A DNA stretch of 64,000 bases from an uncultured Planktomarina sp. (GCA_905181815.1 CAJIZA010000001.1:186001-250000), one strand, 5' to 3'. Shown: positions 45,574 to 55,896, counted from the first letter of the stretch. Numbers and translations: made by a program. Notes: generated from the sequence alone by a model not told the origin.

Positions 45574-46698
45574 ATGCGCGCAGAAATAGTCAATGTTGTG
45601 GCAGCCATCGAAAAGTCTTTGGGACTTTTGGCCAAGCGTCTAGACTACGACAGCGCGCCCTATAGGTTGGAAGAATTTAACGCTATGATTGAAGATCCCA
45701 GTCTTTGGGACGATCAAGAGCGGGCGCAAAAGCTGATGCGGGATCGCCAGATCTTAGTTGATGCCATCGCGACCTATGAGGGAATCCGCCAAGATCTGTC
45801 AGACAATATGGAAATGATTGAGCTGGGCGCTGCGGAGGCTGACGAAGAGGTCGTCAAAGATGCCGAAGAGGCTCTCAAAGCACTGAGTAATACGGCCGCG
45901 GAAAAGGAGCTCGACGCACTGCTAGACGGGGAGGCGGACAGCAACGATACCTTCCTTGAGATCAATTCTGGCGCTGGTGGGACGGAGAGTTGCGACTGGG
46001 CCTTGATGCTATCGCGCATGTATGTGCGTTGGGCGGAGAAAAAAGGGTACACGGTCGAGCTGCAATCGGAAACGGCGGGCGAGGAGGCGGGCATTAAGTC
46101 TGCGGCCTATAAAATATCGGGGCATAACGCCTATGGCTGGTTGAAGTCAGAGTCGGGCGTGCATCGCTTGGTCAGGATTAGCCCATTTGACGCCGCCGCC
46201 AAACGGCACACGTCTTTTTGCTCGGTATGGGTCTACCCTGTGGTGGATGACAATATTGAAATTGAGGTCAACCCATCCGATATTCGCATCGACACCTATC
46301 GCAGCTCTGGGGCCGGTGGCCAGCATGTGAATACGACAGATTCTGCCGTGCGTATCACCCATCACCCCACAGGGATCGTCGTGACCAGTTCGGAAAAATC
46401 ACAGCATCAGAACCGTGATATCGCGATGAAGGCCTTAAAGTCTCGCCTGTATCAAATGGAGCTGGATCGGCGCAATGCCGCGATCAATGAAGCGCATGAC
46501 AACAAAGGGGACGCCGGTTGGGGTAATCAGATCCGAAGTTATGTGCTGCAACCCTATCAAATGGTCAAAGACTTGCGCACGTCCTATGAAACCTCAGACA
46601 CCAAAGGGGTATTGGATGGGGATCTCGATGGCTTGATGGCCGCGACTTTGGCGATGAATGCCTCTGGCAAATCGCGGGCGGATGCTCAGAGCGAGTAG
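45574..46698 (+). CDS. prfB: Peptide chain release factor 2
   Basis: RF2 reads UGA and UAA stops and triggers peptidyl-tRNA hydrolysis. The 374-residue protein has the helical domain 1 (LLAKRLDYDSAPYRLEEFN), the stop-recognition SPF motif in VRISPFDAAAKRHTSF, and the catalytic GGQ in YRSSGAGGQHVNTTDSAVR. The frame is continuous from the ATG at 45574, so the programmed +1 frameshift that controls prfB in E. coli is absent. It lies 84 bases after the PBP1A gene and ends at a strong terminator. Confidence 0.97.
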   Translation: MRAEIVNVVAAIEKSLGLLAKRLDYDSAPYRLEEFNAMIEDPSLWDDQERAQKLMRDRQILVDAIATYEGIRQDLSDNMEMIELGAAEADEEVVKDAEEALKALSNTAAEKELDALLDGEADSNDTFLEINSGAGGTESCDWALMLSRMYVRWAEKKGYTVELQSETAGEEAGIKSAAYKISGHNAYGWLKSESGVHRLVRISPFDAAAKRHTSFCSVWVYPVVDDNIEIEVNPSDIRIDTYRSSGAGGQHVNTTDSAVRITHHPTGIVVTSSEKSQHQNRDIAMKALKSRLYQMELDRRNAAINEAHDNKGDAGWGNQIRSYVLQPYQMVKDLRTSYETSDTKGVLDGDLDGLMAATLAMNASGKSRADAQSE

Positions 46699-46713
46699 AA
46701 AGCCGTTGACAAA

Positions 46714-46740
46714 AAAAGGCGTGGCAAAGCCACGCCTTTT
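46714..46740. terminator. Bidirectional terminator between prfB and the bactofilin gene
   Basis: AAAAGGCGTGGC (46714-46725), an AAA loop and GCCACGCCTTTT (46729-46740) form a perfect 12-base stem with A-tract and T-tract on either side, so it can end transcription of both convergent genes. Confidence 0.92.
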
Positions 46741-46760
46741 GAACCCGGAAGGGAATTGAA

Positions 46761-47249
46761 TTATTCCTTTGCGGTGGGGGCGGCCGCGGGTTTCTTGGCC
46801 GCTCCTGGATTGAGAGGATCATCTTGGCGCTGGACGGAGCCTTCAAAATGGGCGCCGCTTTCGATGGCGATGGTTTTGTGGATGATGTCGCCCTCCACCT
46901 GTGCAGTAGAGGTCAGCCGCACTTTTAGGCCACGCACTCGGCCAACCACATGGCCATTTACCACAACATCATCAGCAATTATTTCGCCTTTAACGGTTGC
47001 ACCTTCCCCGATAGTCAAGAGATGGGCGCGGATGTCGCCGTCTACCCGGCCCTCAACTTGAATGTCACCAGTGGTTTTTAGATTGCCAGTGACGTGAAGA
47101 TCAGACGACAGGATCGATGCGGGCGGTTTTGCCTTCGGTGCTGCAGGTTTGAATTCTGCCGCTGGTTGGTTGATCGGCGCGGCTGGTTTTTCGGCTGCAG
47201 CGGCATCTGGTTTCGCGGATGGGTCGTTGATTTTGCTTTTAGAAAACAT
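46761..47249 (-). CDS. Bactofilin (polymer-forming cytoskeletal protein)
   Basis: A bactofilin of 162 residues: a short Pro/Ala-rich N-terminal arm (about 1-43), the central beta-helix domain (about 45-140: SSDLHVTGNLKTTGDIQVEG, then DGDIRAHLLTIGEGATVKG and GHVVGRVRGLKVRLT) and a Pro/Ala tail. Bactofilins self-assemble into filaments at the membrane and organise cell-wall enzymes. It overlaps the upstream M23 peptidase gene by 11 bases, the usual pairing, so the two probably act together on peptidoglycan. Confidence 0.94.
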   Translation of the reverse strand: MFSKSKINDPSAKPDAAAAEKPAAPINQPAAEFKPAAPKAKPPASILSSDLHVTGNLKTTGDIQVEGRVDGDIRAHLLTIGEGATVKGEIIADDVVVNGHVVGRVRGLKVRLTSTAQVEGDIIHKTIAIESGAHFEGSVQRQDDPLNPGAAKKPAAAPTAKE

Positions 47250-48561
47250 CTCTTCCTGCCTTAATAAATGTCATTGGGTTTACGGCTTTACCATTCACGC
47301 GGACTTCGTAGTGAAGATGGGTGCCGGTTGATCTGCCTGAGTTTCCCATATCACCGATCCTTTGTCCACGGGAAACGCGTTGGCCTTTTTTTACGCGAAT
47401 TTTTGCCAAATGGGCATAGCGAGTTTCTATACCAAACGCGTGTTTGACATAGACAACGCGGCCGTAACCGCTTCCCCATTCCGCGCGTATGACCACCCCG
47501 TCGGCGGTGGCATAAATGGGGGTTCCGCGACTTGCAGCAAAATCAGAGCCACGGTGCATCTGCCCCCAGCGCGGACCGAAGCCGCTGGTGTAACGATGGG
47601 CAGATTTCACCGGCATATCAAAGGGTGCTTTTTCCGCTGCAATGCGATAGATATTGAGTTTGTCGAGTTGAGCCAAAATGTTATTGGCACGGTCAACGGT
47701 GGGATCAACTGTGTTGAAAGCGTCGGGGGCATAGGTGATCGGGGAGAGGGCGCCACCCTGTCCCGAATAGCCGCGCCGCACTTGTTCGAGCAAGCGGTCA
47801 GTATTCAACCCGGCGTTGCGAAACATTTTGTCGAGTGGCTTAACCGAAATGCTCATCGCCTCTTCTAGCTGACGAAAAATCCGGTCGCCTTTTTCTTCTA
47901 GAAATTGAATTTCCAATTCCAAATTGGCCATTTCTTCATGTGCTTGGAAGGTGCGCCGTCGGGCGTGATCGCGTTCCACAGCCACGTCTTCCAGCGTATC
48001 GGTGACGTAATCCATTGTGCTGGCCATGGATTCTGAGAAGCTACCGTCGACAGGTTTGCCTGTATCGTCGTCAAGCTGTGCGGCCAGTTGATCCAAGTCT
48101 CGCTGCAAAAGCTCCCGTTGGCCCATGACCCGCCGCAGCGTGGCTTGCATCACTTCCATCGCGCGGTCAAGTTCGCGCCTTTGATCCTCTGATGTCAGAA
48201 GCTCAGATTGCATTTTGGACACCTGCGCGAGGGCCGTGTTGAAACGCTCCTGCGCTGTCAAAGCCTCCTGGGCGCGAGTATCGCGCTCATTGGCGAGGGC
48301 ATTCAATCGCTCTTCATAAATGGCTTGATCGCGCCGGGCTTGATCACGGAAGTTGCCTGTACCAATGGTGTCGAGCAAAACTATGGCTGTTGCAACAATT
48401 GCCCATCCGATGAAAGCGGCTGATGTGACGAGAGTGAAAATTTGTGACAACGGCGTGAGGCGAATAAAGCGCGTGCCAGTTCCACTGCGCAAAAACAGCC
48501 GTTTTTCCGGCATGAGTCGTTCCAAGAATTGTTGTGTATTTAACCGAAGTGCACTGACCAA
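47239..48561 (-). CDS. M23 peptidase with coiled coil (murein DD-endopeptidase type)
   Basis: A membrane-anchored peptidoglycan hydrolase of 440 residues. One membrane helix (about 44-66), then a long coiled coil (about 75-260, e.g. EERLNALANERDTRAQEALT), and a C-terminal LytM domain with the zinc ligands in GQMHRGSDFAASRGTPIYA (His, Asp) and GTHLHYEVRVNG (H-x-H). The start is probably TTG at 48561, because relatives have about 15 residues before PEKRLFLRSGTGTRF; the ATG at 48513 would remove them. It is coupled with bactofilin by an 11-base overlap. Confidence 0.93.
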   Translation of the reverse strand: MVSALRLNTQQFLERLMPEKRLFLRSGTGTRFIRLTPLSQIFTLVTSAAFIGWAIVATAIVLLDTIGTGNFRDQARRDQAIYEERLNALANERDTRAQEALTAQERFNTALAQVSKMQSELLTSEDQRRELDRAMEVMQATLRRVMGQRELLQRDLDQLAAQLDDDTGKPVDGSFSESMASTMDYVTDTLEDVAVERDHARRRTFQAHEEMANLELEIQFLEEKGDRIFRQLEEAMSISVKPLDKMFRNAGLNTDRLLEQVRRGYSGQGGALSPITYAPDAFNTVDPTVDRANNILAQLDKLNIYRIAAEKAPFDMPVKSAHRYTSGFGPRWGQMHRGSDFAASRGTPIYATADGVVIRAEWGSGYGRVVYVKHAFGIETRYAHLAKIRVKKGQRVSRGQRIGDMGNSGRSTGTHLHYEVRVNGKAVNPMTFIKAGRDVF

Positions 48562-48702
48562 ATCTCAATTCCAATCTACAAGGGGACGCCGAGCGCGGTA
48601 TCTTTGGGGACTGAATACCCAAATGGCCAATCTGCCGCAACGAATTTGATAGAGGTAAATCCTTTATATTAGTTGAAGTCGGCTTGTTCCTGCTCACAAA
48701 CT

Positions 48703-49533
48703 CTATTGCATGGCCGGTGGTGGCGGCATTTCATCGGTGAGGGGCCAATAAAAATCGGGTGCGATCCCTGCTTCGGCACGTTTTTCCTCGTTGAAAGGTG
48801 GTTTGAGAGGGCCGTGAAAATACTGGCGCACGAGGCCATGAAACAGAGGTTTGGGGTCTAAATTGTCCCGACCGCACAAAAAATGAAACCATTTTGAACC
48901 ATAGGCTACATGGGCGACTTCTTCGGCATAAATGACATTGAGCGCAGCGACCACTTGTGTGTCTTTTGCATTTTCGAAAATGCGGATCATGCCAGGGGTA
49001 ACGTCCAGCCCGCGCGCTTCAAGCACCATGGGCACCACCGCCAATCGGCCTAGAAAATCAGACTGCGTGTCCTGGGCTGCACGCCACATGCCCGCGTGGG
49101 CAGGCATTGCGCCGTAAAAACTGTTATGAGCTTCAAGACAGTCGCACATCAGATTGAAATGTTTACTTTCTTCATCTGCCGCCTTCACCCAATCATCATA
49201 AAATCCCAAAGGCATTGGTATATGCGAAAATCGGGCGATCAGATCCCAATGCAGATCCACTGCATTTAATTCGATATGGGCCACCGCATGCAAAAGCGCG
49301 TTGCGCCCTTCGATTGAGCCAGTTTTTCGTCTTGGTACATCCCGCGGCGCGCGCAGTTCAGGCGCGTCGGGGCGGGCGGGCATGTCCGGGGGAGTAGTGG
49401 TGCCAATGACAACAGCGTGTCCGGCAGCGCGCGCTGTGAACCATTGTGCGGCAAAATCTCGTGACAGCGCAGTTTTGGCCCGCCCGTCTGCAGTGTTGAG
49501 CACCGCGCAGGCCATTTGTGCTAAAGTCATCAT
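48703..49533 (-). CDS. DUF455 ferritin-like protein
   Basis: A ferritin-fold protein of about 276 residues with likely di-iron carboxylate sites; the function is unknown. Metal-ligand-type helices are visible: LLHAVAHIELNAVDLHWDLI (E-x-x-x-x-x-H pattern), VKAADEESKHFNLMCDCLE, MVLEARGLDVTPGMI, and IYAEEVAHVAYGSKWFHFL. The start lies at ATGATGA overlapping the stop of the peroxiredoxin gene (ATG at 49533 or 49530), so translation is coupled. The 22 extra upstream codons would run inside the peroxiredoxin gene. Confidence 0.88.
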   Translation of the reverse strand: MMTLAQMACAVLNTADGRAKTALSRDFAAQWFTARAAGHAVVIGTTTPPDMPARPDAPELRAPRDVPRRKTGSIEGRNALLHAVAHIELNAVDLHWDLIARFSHIPMPLGFYDDWVKAADEESKHFNLMCDCLEAHNSFYGAMPAHAGMWRAAQDTQSDFLGRLAVVPMVLEARGLDVTPGMIRIFENAKDTQVVAALNVIYAEEVAHVAYGSKWFHFLCGRDNLDPKPLFHGLVRQYFHGPLKPPFNEEKRAEAGIAPDFYWPLTDEMPPPPAMQ

Positions 49534-49997
49534 GATTTGAACGATTGGAGCTGGGCTAAAACCTCCTCGACATGGCTCGGGACTTTGACCTTGCGCCACA
49601 TGTGTAGCACTTTCCCGTCTGGGGAAATCAAAAACGTGGCCCGCTCGATGCCCATATAGGTTTTGCCATACATGCTCTTTTCAACCCATGTGCCGAAGGC
49701 TTCGCAAAGGCTACCTTCTTCGTCGGAAATCAAAGGGATGCGTAAATCATATTTGCCGACGAACTTGTCATGTTTTTTAACTGTGTCGCGCGACACACCG
49801 ACGACCATCGCATTTTGCGCGTCAAAGGCGGCGCGCTCTTCGGAAAACCCAATGGCTTCCTTGGTGCAGCCCGGCGTGTCATCCTTGGGGTAAAAATACA
49901 AGATCAAATACTTGCCGGCAGCATCTGCCAAAGAAAATTGGCCCCCGCCGTTGGTTGACAGGGTGAATTGCGGTGCATTATCGCCAATTGAGATCAT
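49530..49997 (-). CDS. bcp: Thioredoxin-dependent peroxiredoxin, Bcp/PrxQ type
   Basis: It reduces hydroperoxides, using a peroxidatic Cys in YPKDDTPGCTKEAIGF (about Cys46). The CTKEA form lacks the usual second Cys five residues later, so it is a 1-Cys or atypical member; another Cys appears in EEGSLCEAFGTWVEK. The 155-residue protein otherwise keeps family features (VVGVSRDTVKKHDKFVGKY, ERATFLISPDGKV). ATG at 50000 or 49997 after GAGGAT. It is coupled with DUF455. Confidence 0.94.
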   Translation of the reverse strand: MISIGDNAPQFTLSTNGGGQFSLADAAGKYLILYFYPKDDTPGCTKEAIGFSEERAAFDAQNAMVVGVSRDTVKKHDKFVGKYDLRIPLISDEEGSLCEAFGTWVEKSMYGKTYMGIERATFLISPDGKVLHMWRKVKVPSHVEEVLAQLQSFKS

Positions 49998-50080
49998 CAT
50001 ATCCTCGGTTTATCTGAGAGCCATTGTTACGAATAGGGTTTTAGGCCACGATACTTAAATTGAAAGGGGTCCGTTGCACA

Positions 50081-53000
50081 ATGGCGCAATCTGCTGAGCA
50101 AGATCAAGACAACAAAGCGCCATCGCGGCGCCGGCCGATGTCACGGCTGGCTTTGGCGTTCTATACCCTGTGCTGGTCTGCCTTGTTTTGTTTTGGGGTT
50201 TTGGTGGCGATTATGCAAGATCGCACGCTACCGGTGCCCGAGCCTTTGCGGGTTAAATTATCGCAGATCTTGAACGCCAATCCATCCTTGCCAATCGTAC
50301 GCTTTGGCCGTGCCGAGGTGGGATTGAGCGATTTATTCCATCCGCAGTTGGTACTACATTCTGTACAATTCTCAGATGGGCAGACCGGCGCAGGGGTGCA
50401 GTTTGGCGCTTTGGAGTTGGTGATCCATGGTCCGGCGCTCCTGTTTGGGCAGATCGCGCCCCAATCCCTTACTTTGTCTGATGCAATTGTCGATCTGCAA
50501 CGCCGGCCCGACGGAAGTTTCGATTTTGGCGCTGTAATCGCCGCAAATTCATCCGCGGTGAGCTCGCTAGATGAGATATTGGGTGCGACAGAGGAGTTTT
50601 TTGAACGCGATGATTTTAGCCGTCTGGCGCAGGCGCGATTGGATCAATTGACAGTGAATTATACCGACCGGGTGACAAACCGCGCCTGGACCTTAGACGG
50701 TGGGCGCCTATCTGTGCGGCGTGAGAACGGTTCGATCAGCCTGCGGGGTGACTTGGCGCTTTTGGCTGGAGGGGGAGAATTGGCCACTTTGGGATTGTTT
50801 TACAATGCCACAGGACCGGGTTCTGGAACATTGGGGGCGGAGTTTGACAATCTTTCGGCGCAAGATCTTGCGGTGCAATCTAAAGCGCTCACATGGCTGA
50901 ATTTTGTTGATGGGAACCTTTCGGGGAGTTTCCGCAGCCTGCGCGCAGCAGGCAAAGTGGGCAAGTTGAACGCCTTGCTTGATTTTGGCGCAGGCGAGTT
51001 GAGCGCTGGCCCAGAAAGCAATCCGGTCTCATATAGTGAGGCGAAAACCTATTTCACCTATGATCCAAAACGCGCCCGCCTTGATATTTCGCGGGCATCG
51101 ATCAAGAGCGACTGGGGGGCGATATCGGCTGAGGGTTATGCTTTGTTGCAGCTGGGCGGTTCGTCGCGGCGCAGCTCCAGCGGGATGGTGTTGCATCTTG
51201 ATGTGGACCGCGCAGATTTTGATAAAACACCCTGGTGGTCTGAACCGTTACGCGCGACCGCGGCCACAGGGCAGGTAAAGCTCAATTATGATCCTTTGAC
51301 ACTCGATTTGGGCCTGTTGCAGGCTAAAGTGAATGGAACCGACCTAAGTCTTTCTGGCCATGCGGTGCTCACACCCCTTGGGTGGTCCTTTGACGGGCAG
51401 GGGCGTGTGCCCTCCGTTGACATCCAAACCGTGATGAGCCTCTGGCCGGAAATGCTAAAATCCAAAAGCCGGCGCTGGTTTGGGCAAAACGTGCATAAAG
51501 GCACGATGAAAAACGTGACCGTTGATTTACGTCAAACAGCGGGAACGGCTGCGGTCTTGGCCAGCAGCTTTCAGTTTGAAGAGGCGGAAGTGAAATTCAT
51601 GCGCCACATGCCCGTGATCTCTGAGGGTCTGGGCTATGGTGTTTTCGAGCGGGATGAATTTGTTTTGGCTTTGGAGACGGGCTATGTCCAATCAGCTAAT
51701 GGCGGGCGTTTGCAGATGGATGGCTCGACCATGCGCGTGCCCAATGCGCGCTTACCAGATCCGCCAGCAATATTTAATTTGAAGGGCAGGGGGTCCGTTC
51801 CGACTGTGATGTCTCTTATGGACAATAAACCGTTTGAGATACCGACAAAAACCAAACGCGGCATTGATGATGTTTCTGGGCAGGCAGAGCTGACGATTGA
51901 GATTGAAACCCGTCTTAAACGGGGGGTTAAACCGCGTGATGTGGCCTATGATTTGACAGGCACGCTGCGCGAACTGCGCAGTGAAGTCTTGGTGCCGGGG
52001 CGCAGTTTCACCGCCGATGTGCTGCGCTTGACTGGCGCGCCAAATTTGATCGAAATTTCTGGTGCGGGGCGCGTGTCTGACATTCCATTTAAGGGAACTT
52101 GGTCACAACCTCTGGGGGCCGCAAATTTGCCCAGCCAAGTGACCGCAAATTTTGATCTGACACCGAAGAGCCTCAACGCACTTAATTTTGGATTGCCAGA
52201 CGGCAGTTTAACCGGAGCCGCAGAGGGTGCTTTGCGATTGGATATCGTGAAAGATAAGCCTGTGACTTTTGAGCTGACGTCCGATCTGACTGGCGTGCGG
52301 TTGAAATCGGCAGCATTGAACTGGTTGAAACCTGCCGCACAAACGGCGCAATTGCGGGTGCAAGGAGCTTTCAGCAAGCCAATGCAAGTGGATCTTCTGG
52401 GGCTTGAAGCGCAGGGCTTGTCGCTTGAGGGTACGGTTGAATTTGATGACCAGGGTCTCGACCGAGTTGTGCTGTCACGGTTAGATGCCGGTGATTGGCT
52501 CGATGGGGCCGCAACGTTTATCCACCAAGGGGCCGGTATTCCGATGCGCCTGCTGTTGTCTGGAGATTTAGATCTGCGCAGCTACGGGAAATTGGCGGGT
52601 GGTGATCCTGCGCGGGCGACTACGAGCGCGCCAATGCCGATGTCACTCAAACTGGGCCGGCTGCAGCTCTCCAATAATCTGTTTCTAAGCGATGTGCGGG
52701 CCGATTTTGACGGAGGTCTTGCTGTTGGAGGCCCCTTCGGCGGTCGCGTCAATGGCGGTGTGGGTATCACAGGTCAGATGTTCGGCCAAGGTGCGGGGCT
52801 GCGCCTGTCGGTCAAATCGCAGGACGCAGGTGGCGTGTTGCGCGATGCTGGACTTTTGCGACAGGCCAGCGGCGGCGAGATGACTTTAGATCTTGCGCCG
52901 CATGCGGAGGGGTGGAACGGTGCGATGAATATCAGTTCCGTCCGCGTCAATGACGCACCGGCCATTGCACAGTTGCTCAGCGCTGCATCAATTGTTGGCT

Positions 53001-53362
53001 TGCCCGATCAACTGGATGGGAAAGGCATTTTCTTTTCGACGATTGAAGGCGAATTCAACATCAACAAAGAGCTGTTCACGATCTACCGCTCCAGTGGGGT
53101 CGGTCCGTCTTTGGGCATGTCGATGGATGGTTATATCGATACCAAACGCAAACAGTTGGATCTTCAGGGTGTCTTGTCGCCCTTTTATTTGCTCAATGGC
53201 TTAGGCTCTATTCTTACGCGGCGTGGGGAGGGGTTGATTGGCTTTAATTTCACGTTGAGGGGCGCTTTAGAAAATCCACAAGCGTCGGTTAATCCTTTGT
53301 CCTTGTTCACACCTGGAATGTTCCGCGAAATCTTTCGTCGCAGACCGCCGCAGCAAGAGTAA
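50081..53362 (+). CDS. AsmA/YhdP-like giant envelope protein (DUF3971)
   Basis: A bridge-type protein of 1093 residues: one N-terminal membrane helix (about 25-46, LALAFYTLCWSALFCFGVLV) and a very long periplasmic beta-rich part, ending with an AsmA-like C-terminal region (about 940-1060, GVGPSLGMSMDGYIDTKRKQ, GLGSILTRRGEGLIGFNFTL). The YhdP/TamB/AsmA superfamily is thought to carry phospholipids between the inner and outer membranes. I start at the ATG at 50081 after AAGGGG; the TTG at 50060 is an alternative. Divergent from peroxiredoxin, 82 bases before queA. Confidence 0.87.
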   Translation: MAQSAEQDQDNKAPSRRRPMSRLALAFYTLCWSALFCFGVLVAIMQDRTLPVPEPLRVKLSQILNANPSLPIVRFGRAEVGLSDLFHPQLVLHSVQFSDGQTGAGVQFGALELVIHGPALLFGQIAPQSLTLSDAIVDLQRRPDGSFDFGAVIAANSSAVSSLDEILGATEEFFERDDFSRLAQARLDQLTVNYTDRVTNRAWTLDGGRLSVRRENGSISLRGDLALLAGGGELATLGLFYNATGPGSGTLGAEFDNLSAQDLAVQSKALTWLNFVDGNLSGSFRSLRAAGKVGKLNALLDFGAGELSAGPESNPVSYSEAKTYFTYDPKRARLDISRASIKSDWGAISAEGYALLQLGGSSRRSSSGMVLHLDVDRADFDKTPWWSEPLRATAATGQVKLNYDPLTLDLGLLQAKVNGTDLSLSGHAVLTPLGWSFDGQGRVPSVDIQTVMSLWPEMLKSKSRRWFGQNVHKGTMKNVTVDLRQTAGTAAVLASSFQFEEAEVKFMRHMPVISEGLGYGVFERDEFVLALETGYVQSANGGRLQMDGSTMRVPNARLPDPPAIFNLKGRGSVPTVMSLMDNKPFEIPTKTKRGIDDVSGQAELTIEIETRLKRGVKPRDVAYDLTGTLRELRSEVLVPGRSFTADVLRLTGAPNLIEISGAGRVSDIPFKGTWSQPLGAANLPSQVTANFDLTPKSLNALNFGLPDGSLTGAAEGALRLDIVKDKPVTFELTSDLTGVRLKSAALNWLKPAAQTAQLRVQGAFSKPMQVDLLGLEAQGLSLEGTVEFDDQGLDRVVLSRLDAGDWLDGAATFIHQGAGIPMRLLLSGDLDLRSYGKLAGGDPARATTSAPMPMSLKLGRLQLSNNLFLSDVRADFDGGLAVGGPFGGRVNGGVGITGQMFGQGAGLRLSVKSQDAGGVLRDAGLLRQASGGEMTLDLAPHAEGWNGAMNISSVRVNDAPAIAQLLSAASIVGLPDQLDGKGIFFSTIEGEFNINKELFTIYRSSGVGPSLGMSMDGYIDTKRKQLDLQGVLSPFYLLNGLGSILTRRGEGLIGFNFTLRGALENPQASVNPLSLFTPGMFREIFRRRPPQQE

Positions 53363-53444
53363 AATCCGCGGGTTTCGGGTTTGCCAAATGAATTGCCAAA
53401 TGACATGATTGTCGCTAATGGGAGCGCTTCCTAAGGGGCGTGCT

Positions 53445-54494
53445 ATGAAACTCTCAGATTTCGATTTTGACCTGCCACAAGAGCGGATCGCGCTGCGCCC
53501 GATGTCTCCACGCGGCGACGCGAAACTTTTGGTTAGCCAAGCCGGGCAAATCGAAGATGCGTTTGTTCGTGATCTCTGCAACTATTTTCGGCCAGGAGAT
53601 CGCTTGGTTTTTAACGATACTAAGGTGATCCCGGCGCGCCTATCAGGGACACGGGCGCGGCAATCGGCGCAGGGAAGGGTACAGGCGAAGATTGAAGTCA
53701 CGCTGCTGGAGCCGCAGGCCAGCGGGCGATGGAAAGCTTTGATAAAGCCTCTGCGCAAATTGGCCGTCGGTGAAGAGATCCAGTTTGCAGCTGGCCTGTC
53801 GGCGCGGTGCATTGAGAAAACTGATGACGAAGCTTTGCTCGATTTTTCAGCACAAGGCGCAGAACTGGATGCGGCATTAGATGTCAGCGGTCAGATGCCT
53901 TTGCCACCCTATATCGCGTCCAAACGAGCCGCCGATGCGCAGGATAAGAGAGATTATCAAACCGTTTGGGCCAAACATCGCGGCGCGGTGGCGGCGCCGA
54001 CAGCCTCTTTGCATCTGGATGGAGCAGCTTTGGCCGCTTTGCAGGGCCATGGGGTGACGATCAGCTATGTCACCCTGCACGTTGGGGCCGGCACCTTTTT
54101 GCCGGTCAAGGTGGAAGAGGTCCGCACCCATAAAATGCACGCAGAATGGGGCCATGTAAGTCCGCAGGCCGTGGCAGAGATAGAGCAAACCCGCGCTGCG
54201 GGCGGCCGGATTATCCCCGTGGGCACGACCGCTTTGCGCCTGATTGAGACGGCGGCGCGTGGCGGCACCCTTCGGCCTTTTGAAGGGCACACAGATATTT
54301 TCATTTACCCGGGGTTTAAGTTTCAGATCGCGGATGGGTTGATGACCAATTTCCACCTGCCGAAATCGACCCTGCTGATGCTGGTGGCCGCTCTGATCGG
54401 CAAGCCACATTTGGATGCGGTTTATGCCCATGCGGTGGCTCAGAATTATCGTTTTTTTAGTTACGGCGATGCATCATTGCTTTTTGCGCCATAA
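53445..54494 (+). CDS. queA: S-adenosylmethionine:tRNA ribosyltransferase-isomerase
   Basis: It makes epoxyqueuosine in tRNA anticodons from preQ1 and SAM. The 349-residue protein begins [19 protein letters not shown], and has [19 protein letters not shown], the central tRNA-binding part, [39 protein letters not shown] and the closing [18 protein letters not shown] start at 53445 because AAGGGG is 7 bases upstream and the family begins there; the frame to 53409 precedes it. Confidence 0.97.
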   Translation: MKLSDFDFDLPQERIALRPMSPRGDAKLLVSQAGQIEDAFVRDLCNYFRPGDRLVFNDTKVIPARLSGTRARQSAQGRVQAKIEVTLLEPQASGRWKALIKPLRKLAVGEEIQFAAGLSARCIEKTDDEALLDFSAQGAELDAALDVSGQMPLPPYIASKRAADAQDKRDYQTVWAKHRGAVAAPTASLHLDGAALAALQGHGVTISYVTLHVGAGTFLPVKVEEVRTHKMHAEWGHVSPQAVAEIEQTRAAGGRIIPVGTTALRLIETAARGGTLRPFEGHTDIFIYPGFKFQIADGLMTNFHLPKSTLLMLVAALIGKPHLDAVYAHAVAQNYRFFSYGDASLLFAP

Positions 54495-54565
54495 TATCGT
54501 TTGGGTAGAAAAAGAGCGCGTTTTCCACAGCTCCTTTTGTCCCAGTTTCATTTTAAGGAAGTGTA

Positions 54566-55822
54566 ATGTTTCAGGTTTTTTCGCGGTCTTGGGCGCTGCT
54601 TATCGGCATGATGTTGTTGATGGTTGGCAATGGGTTGCAGGGAACATTGCTCGGCGTGCGTGGAGGGATTGAAGGGTTTTCAACCTTCGAAATGTCCATC
54701 GTGATGTCGGCTTATTTTGCGGGGTTTCTTGGCGGTTCACGCCTTGCGCCTGAAATGATCCGCCGGGTGGGACACGTGCGGGTCTTTGCGGCTTTGGCCT
54801 CATTCATCTCTGCCATTTTGATTCTCTATCCTGCCTTTGCCCATCCCGTGGCTTGGGCCTTGGGGCGCGTTGTGATCGGATTTTGTTTCTCTGGGGTGTA
54901 TGTCACCGCAGAAAGCTGGCTGAACAATTCTTCTGACAATGCCAATCGGGGCAAGGCGCTCTCGGTCTATATGATCGTACAAATGTTTGGAATTGTCAGC
55001 GCGCAAGCGCTTCTGGCCATGGGGGATGCAAGTGGCTACGCCTTGTTTATTTTGTCCTCCGTTTTGGTTTCGATTTCTTTCGCACCGATTTTGCTGTCGA
55101 TTTCTCCAACGCCCGCATTTGACACTGCAAAGCCTATGCCGCTCAAAACCTTGCTGGAGACATCTCCTTTGGGGTGTTTCGGTATGTTTCTTCTGGGCGG
55201 CGTTTTCTCGGCGCAATTTGGCATGTCAGCGGTCTATGGCGTGGCGGCAGGTCTGACGATTGCGCAGATCTCGATTTTTGTTTCAAGCATCTATGTGGGT
55301 GCCTTATTGATGCAATATCCAATTGGCTGGTTTTCGGACCGCATGGACCGGCGGGTTGTGATTATGATCGTAGCCGCAGCGGGAGGAATTTTCTCGCTTC
55401 TAGCACTGTTTTTTGACTATTATTTTGGCGCTCTGCTCGTGGCCGCTTTCGTGATCGGCGGTACATCCAATCCGCTTTATTCATTGCTGATAGCCTATAC
55501 AAACGACTATCTCGATCCCGACGATATGGCCGCGGCCTCAGGAGGGTTGATATTTATCAATGGTATGGGCGCGATTGCTGGGCCTTTGGTGACCGGCTGG
55601 ATGATGGACAGTTTTGGTGCCCAGGCATTCTTTGGCATGATTGCGCTCTTAATGCTCATCCTCGCGGGTTACGCGGTATACCGGATGACTCAGCGGTCGC
55701 GGGCGGGCATCGAGGATGGTGCCTATGCGCCGGTTCTGCCCTCGGCCAGCCCGGTCGCGGTGGAGGTGGCTTCGGAATATTATATCGAGACCGCCTTGGG
55801 AGATGAAACGAATGAAACATAG
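54566..55822 (+). CDS. MFS transporter (YcaD/Fucose-type group)
   Basis: A 12-helix major facilitator protein of 418 residues; the substrate is unknown. Pairs of helices are clear, e.g. WALLIGMMLLMVGNGLQGTL (1), SYFAGFLGGSRLAPEMIRRV with the loop arginines after helix 2, LGRVVIGFCFSGVYVTAESW (4), and in the second half MFLLGGVFSAQFGMSAVYGV and IGWFSDRMDRRVVIMI with the R-x-x-D-R-R-type loop. The cytoplasmic tail (about 380-418) is acidic. 71 bases after queA on the same strand. Confidence 0.88.
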   Translation: MFQVFSRSWALLIGMMLLMVGNGLQGTLLGVRGGIEGFSTFEMSIVMSAYFAGFLGGSRLAPEMIRRVGHVRVFAALASFISAILILYPAFAHPVAWALGRVVIGFCFSGVYVTAESWLNNSSDNANRGKALSVYMIVQMFGIVSAQALLAMGDASGYALFILSSVLVSISFAPILLSISPTPAFDTAKPMPLKTLLETSPLGCFGMFLLGGVFSAQFGMSAVYGVAAGLTIAQISIFVSSIYVGALLMQYPIGWFSDRMDRRVVIMIVAAAGGIFSLLALFFDYYFGALLVAAFVIGGTSNPLYSLLIAYTNDYLDPDDMAAASGGLIFINGMGAIAGPLVTGWMMDSFGAQAFFGMIALLMLILAGYAVYRMTQRSRAGIEDGAYAPVLPSASPVAVEVASEYYIETALGDETNET

Positions 55823-55896
55823 AGTTACCTTTTTCTTTGCACTTTTGATTTAGATGCGTAGAGATTGAAGGCAGGCAGACTCACCGGAGCGGACAT

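Noticed and set aside
45574-46698. Programmed frameshift in prfB
   Set aside because: The frame is continuous from the start codon and no in-frame UGA near codon 25 is present.
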